Positions 6,692 to 8,899 of a stretch of 8,899 nucleotides of DNA are shown here, in pieces. The stretch is from an uncultured Lautropia sp. Its GTDB lineage: Bacteria; Pseudomonadota; Gammaproteobacteria; Burkholderiales; Burkholderiaceae_E. The stretch's first letter is position 1. Every line of letters starts with the position of its first letter. The stretch lies in the NCBI GenBank assembly GCA_938046755.1, contig CALIXC010000176.1, positions 1-8,899 on the forward strand. Direction: 5' to 3'. Below the pieces are notes generated by a model, which ran no database searches, was not told the origin of the DNA, and saw only the letters and a list, made by a program, of their open reading frames with translations. The position numbers and the translations under genes are program-made.

Positions 6692-7636
6692 TCAGTCGAC
6701 CTTCAACGTCTCCACCAGGGCACGCAGCGGGGCCGGAATCCGGCGGTCGGGGTAGTACAGGCAGAACCCCGGGTAACGGGGGCTCCAATCCGTCAGCACC
6801 TGCACCAGCCGCCCGTCCTCCAGCCAGGGGCGGCAGATGGCGTCCATCGCATAGGCCAGGCCCAGGCCCCGCGCTGCGGCGTCCAGCATCAGCTCGGGAT
6901 CGTCCAGCACCAGCGCGCAGTCCAGATTCAGTTCCATGAGGCCGGGGGCCTGGGCGGCGGATGATCCGGGACTTGTGTCGTCGGCTTGCTGGGTGGGCGG
7001 GGCGGTCCGCGTGAACTCCCATCGATAGACATTACCGCTGCCGATCTGCCGAAAGCCGATGCAGCGGTGCCGGAGCAGTTCGTGGGGTGTGCAGGGCGGC
7101 GGATGTGCGGCCAGATGATCGGGGGAGGCCACCACTATCGTCTGCAGCTCCGGCGTGACGGGCACCGCCACCATGTCGCCGGGAATGCTTTCCCGCAGCC
7201 GGATGCCGGCATCGAAGCCGTCGCGCACGATGTCGACGAAACCGTTGTCTGCCGCGATGTCGAGCTGGATGTCGGGGAACCGTTCCATGAAGGCGCGCAG
7301 CCGTGGCAGCAGCACCTGGCTGGCCACGCAGCGCGGCATGCTCAGACGGATGCGGCCGGCCGGAAGGTCACGATGGGCATTGACGGCCTCGATGGCGTTT
7401 TCCATCCCCGCCAGGGCCGGACCGACACGGGAAAAGAGCGCCTGTCCGGCTTCTGTCGGCGCCACGCTGCGCGTCGTGCGATGCAGGAGCCGTACGCCGA
7501 GCTTCTCTTCCAGCGTCCGCAGGCTGTGCGACACGGTCGAAGGGCGCAGGCCCAGGCGCGCTGCCGCGCCCCGGAAACTGCCTTCCTCGACGATGGCGGC
7601 AAAGGCAGCCAGCTCGGCGAAATCGCTGTGGCGCAT
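6692..7636 (-). CDS. LysR-family transcriptional regulator
   Basis: LysR-type regulator of 314 residues. The N-terminal winged helix-turn-helix spans about residues 4-63 (FAELAAFAAIVEEGSFRGAA, then RPSTVSHSLRTLEEKLGVRLLHRTTR and the APTEAG turn). An effector-binding domain follows at about 95-310 with typical blocks such as FDAGIRLRESIPGDMVAV and DWSPRYPGFCLYYP. Oddity: about 20 extra residues rich in Pro, Ser, Ala and Gln (roughly 211-233) sit after YRWEF, where relatives have a short loop. I chose the ATG at 7636 because it begins at the usual MRxSDFAEL; an ATG eight codons earlier (7660) is possible, and neither has a good Shine-Dalgarno. It is divergent from the KefF-like reductase gene with about 105 bases between, the classic arrangement for a LysR regulator and its target, probably responding to a small electrophile or quinone (inference). 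Confidence 0.94.
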   Translation of the reverse strand: MRHSDFAELAAFAAIVEEGSFRGAAARLGLRPSTVSHSLRTLEEKLGVRLLHRTTRSVAPTEAGQALFSRVGPALAGMENAIEAVNAHRDLPAGRIRLSMPRCVASQVLLPRLRAFMERFPDIQLDIAADNGFVDIVRDGFDAGIRLRESIPGDMVAVPVTPELQTIVVASPDHLAAHPPPCTPHELLRHRCIGFRQIGSGNVYRWEFTRTAPPTQQADDTSPGSSAAQAPGLMELNLDCALVLDDPELMLDAAARGLGLAYAMDAICRPWLEDGRLVQVLTDWSPRYPGFCLYYPDRRIPAPLRALVETLKVD

Positions 7637-7695
7637 GATCGATTGATGGCCCTCATGCATCAGGCCATGAAATGAAAACGGGCTTATCGCAGCTC

Positions 7696-7723
7696 ATTGT
7701 AGCCACTACGATGGACTCATATT
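7696..7723. promoter_or_regulatory. Dyad and overlapping promoter elements between lysR and the reductase
   Basis: ATTGTAG (7696-7702) and CTACGAT (7706-7712) form an inverted repeat with one mismatch, a plausible LysR operator although not the exact T-N11-A form. The left arm read on the minus strand is TACAAT, a good -10 for lysR. On the plus strand TTGTAG could be the -35 of the reductase gene with a weak CATATT -10 at 7718-7723. Binding here would control both genes. Confidence 0.4.
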
Positions 7724-7741
7724 CCCGCTTCGGAGGCCGCC

Positions 7742-8341
7742 ATGAAGATACTGGTCAATCTCTTTCATCCGCACCTGAACAGCTCCCGGGTCAACCGCGC
7801 CTGGGCGCAGCACCTGACCACACAGCCGGACATCACGGTGCGCGACATTTACGCCCTTTATCCGGATGGCAAGATCGACATCGCGGCCGAGCAGCAGGTC
7901 CTGCTGGCCCATGATCGTCTCGTCTTCCAGCACCCGTTCTACTGGTATTCGGTTCCGCCCTTGATGAAGCAGTGGCTGGATGACGTGCTGGTCTATGGCT
8001 GGGCCTATGGTCCGGGGGGTGATGCACTGGCTGGCAAGGAATGGGTCTCGGCCATCTCCACCGGTGGCCCGGCCGATTCCTATCAGGCGGGCGGCTACAA
8101 CGGCTTCTCGATGAGCGAATTCCTGAAGCCGCTGCAGCAGACAGCCCTCCTGCTAAAGACCCGCTTCCTGCCTGCCTATGTCTTTCATGGCGCCGTCAAC
8201 GCCAGCGACGACGACGTGCGCTACTCTGCTGACGCCATGCTCGCCCACATCAGCGATCCGCTGCTGGATCCGGAAAAGCGCCTGGCTGCGCTGCTGGCCG
8301 GCATGGAAAGAGATGGCGTGGTGCTGGGAAGCGGATCCTGA
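7742..8341 (+). CDS. KefF-like NAD(P)H:quinone oxidoreductase, flavodoxin fold
   Basis: 199-residue cytoplasmic FMN-dependent NAD(P)H oxidoreductase of the flavodoxin-2 family, closest in pattern to KefF/YheR, which reduce quinones and electrophiles by two electrons. The first strand is MKILVNLFHPHLNSS (1-15), where the HPxxxxS motif cradles the FMN phosphate. Then come IYALYPDGKIDIAAEQ (36-51), QHPFYWYSVPPLMKQWLDDV (63-82), GWAYGPGG (86-93) and STGGP (106-110), all lining up with E. coli KefF. The ATG is preceded by GGAGG five bases upstream. It is divergent from lysR, its probable regulator, and convergent with the VOC gene eight bases beyond its stop. In E. coli KefF activates the KefC potassium channel during electrophile stress; no channel gene is visible here, so it may act alone as a detoxifying quinone reductase. 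Confidence 0.93.
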   Translation: MKILVNLFHPHLNSSRVNRAWAQHLTTQPDITVRDIYALYPDGKIDIAAEQQVLLAHDRLVFQHPFYWYSVPPLMKQWLDDVLVYGWAYGPGGDALAGKEWVSAISTGGPADSYQAGGYNGFSMSEFLKPLQQTALLLKTRFLPAYVFHGAVNASDDDVRYSADAMLAHISDPLLDPEKRLAALLAGMERDGVVLGSGS

Positions 8342-8349
8342 AATCGGGC

Positions 8350-8754
8350 CTACCCTTCCACCATGGCCATGGCCTCGATCTTGTGGCCGTCGGGGTCGTG
8401 CACGAAGCAGCCGTAGTACTGCTTGCCGTAGATGGGGCGCGGGCCCGGGGCGCCGTCGTCGGTGGCGCCGGCTTCCAGCGCGGCCTTGTAGAAGGCATCC
8501 ACCTGGGCCGACGTCTCGGCGTAGAAGGCGATATGCACGCCATTGGCCACTTCTGCTGGCTGGCCGTTGAACGGTGTCTGCACCCAGAACTCTGGATAGG
8601 CGCGGCCGTAGGCCACCGCATGGTGCTCCTGGCTCAGATCCACGACGCGGCCGATGCCCAGGGCGCCCAGCGCCTTGTCATAGAAGGCGAGGGCACGGTC
8701 GAGCTGGTTGGTGCCGAGCGAAACGTGGGAAAGGATGCTGGGATTGCTGGACAT
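8350..8754 (-). CDS. VOC-family protein (glyoxalase/bleomycin-resistance/dioxygenase fold)
   Basis: 134-residue vicinal-oxygen-chelate fold protein with two beta-alpha-beta-beta-beta modules. The first is ILSHVSLGTNQLDRALAFYDKAL (about residues 7-29), the second NGVHIAFYA (71-79) to HDPDGHKIEAM (119-129). His10, His74 and Glu127 are in positions that usually bind the divalent metal. The family includes glyoxalase I, fosfomycin-resistance enzymes and extradiol dioxygenases; the substrate cannot be read from sequence, and similar stand-alone proteins are normally labelled VOC or glyoxalase-like. The start is well fixed: AGGAGG (8762-8767) stands seven bases before the ATG at 8754. It converges on the KefF-like gene, so the two are probably not one operon. 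Their closeness suggests a shared role in handling reactive electrophiles (inference). A TATGAT (8788-8793, minus strand) could be its -10. Confidence 0.93.
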   Translation of the reverse strand: MSSNPSILSHVSLGTNQLDRALAFYDKALGALGIGRVVDLSQEHHAVAYGRAYPEFWVQTPFNGQPAEVANGVHIAFYAETSAQVDAFYKAALEAGATDDGAPGPRPIYGKQYYGCFVHDPDGHKIEAMAMVEG

Positions 8755-8768
8755 GATCGGGCCTCCTG

Positions 8769-8899
8769 TCAAGATGCGATCAGGACGATCATAGCGCCGG
8801 GGTGGGGGGGGTTGCCGCCGATGATGCACGTCGCGGTCGGGATCTTCGGGTCGTGCCCGGTGCCGATGGGGGCGGCGCTTCTTCGGCGGGGGCTTGGGG
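8769..8899 (-). CDS. Possible 3' end of an upstream gene (cut by window edge)
   Basis: A minus-strand frame enters from the window edge and stays open for 42 codons with strongly GC-ending codons. It stops with TGA at 8769-8771, directly before the AGGAGG of the VOC gene, a spacing typical of an operon. The visible tail contains TCIIGGNPPHPG and ends in VLIAS. I recognise no family, and at this GC content the other frames are also open, so the call is weak. Confidence 0.2.
   Translation of the reverse strand, partial: PSPRRRSAAPIGTGHDPKIPTATCIIGGNPPHPGAMIVLIAS

Noticed and set aside
8821..8899. Plus-strand ATG at 8821 opening a frame to the window edge
   Set aside because: Only 26 codons are visible, with no clear ribosome binding site. 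It conflicts with the minus-strand frame, and the evidence is too thin to call.

Overview
The window is GC-rich, densely coded chromosomal DNA. Protein similarity and gene order (an ExbB/ExbD pair leading into lpxK, divergent from xseA, and an NADP-type isocitrate dehydrogenase close to a DUF192 protein) point to a betaproteobacterium, most likely of the order Burkholderiales. A Lautropia-like genome is a guess. I see no tRNA, rRNA, CRISPR array, insertion sequence, phage gene or attachment site.

Left part, about 1-3225. A minus-strand operon runs exbB, exbD, lpxK (the last cut by the window edge). It encodes a TolQ/TolR- or ExbB/ExbD-type proton-driven inner-membrane complex and the lipid A 4'-kinase, so it is a cell-envelope operon. 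Its first two genes both start with TTG and overlap by 4 bases. Divergent from it lies xseA, the large subunit of exonuclease VII. The 320-base gap between exbB and xseA holds an AT-rich dyad that could be a two-way promoter, plus a perfect and a near-perfect DnaA-box-like 9-mer.

Middle part, about 3226-6194. A small three-helix GlsB/YeaQ/YmgE stress-type membrane protein on the plus strand converges on an exported DUF192 protein on the minus strand. A gene-free stretch of about 530 bases follows, and then icd (NADP isocitrate dehydrogenase, TCA cycle). The icd upstream region has a 12-base perfect palindrome abutting an extended -10 promoter element. Two hairpins follow icd.

Right part, about 6195-8899. 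This is an accessory-looking cluster. It has an unrecognised minus-strand ORF whose 5' part seems frameshifted, and a LysR regulator with an unusual Pro/Ser/Ala-rich insertion. Divergent from the regulator is a KefF-like FMN quinone reductase, and convergent with that is a VOC (glyoxalase-fold) protein. Together these resemble a small electrophile/quinone response module, but no KefB/KefC channel gene is visible. The last 130 bases may hold the end of another minus-strand gene.

No clear undescribed multi-gene system is visible. The best leads are the broken or misread ORF beside lysR, the exbB-xseA intergenic region and the icd upstream palindrome.
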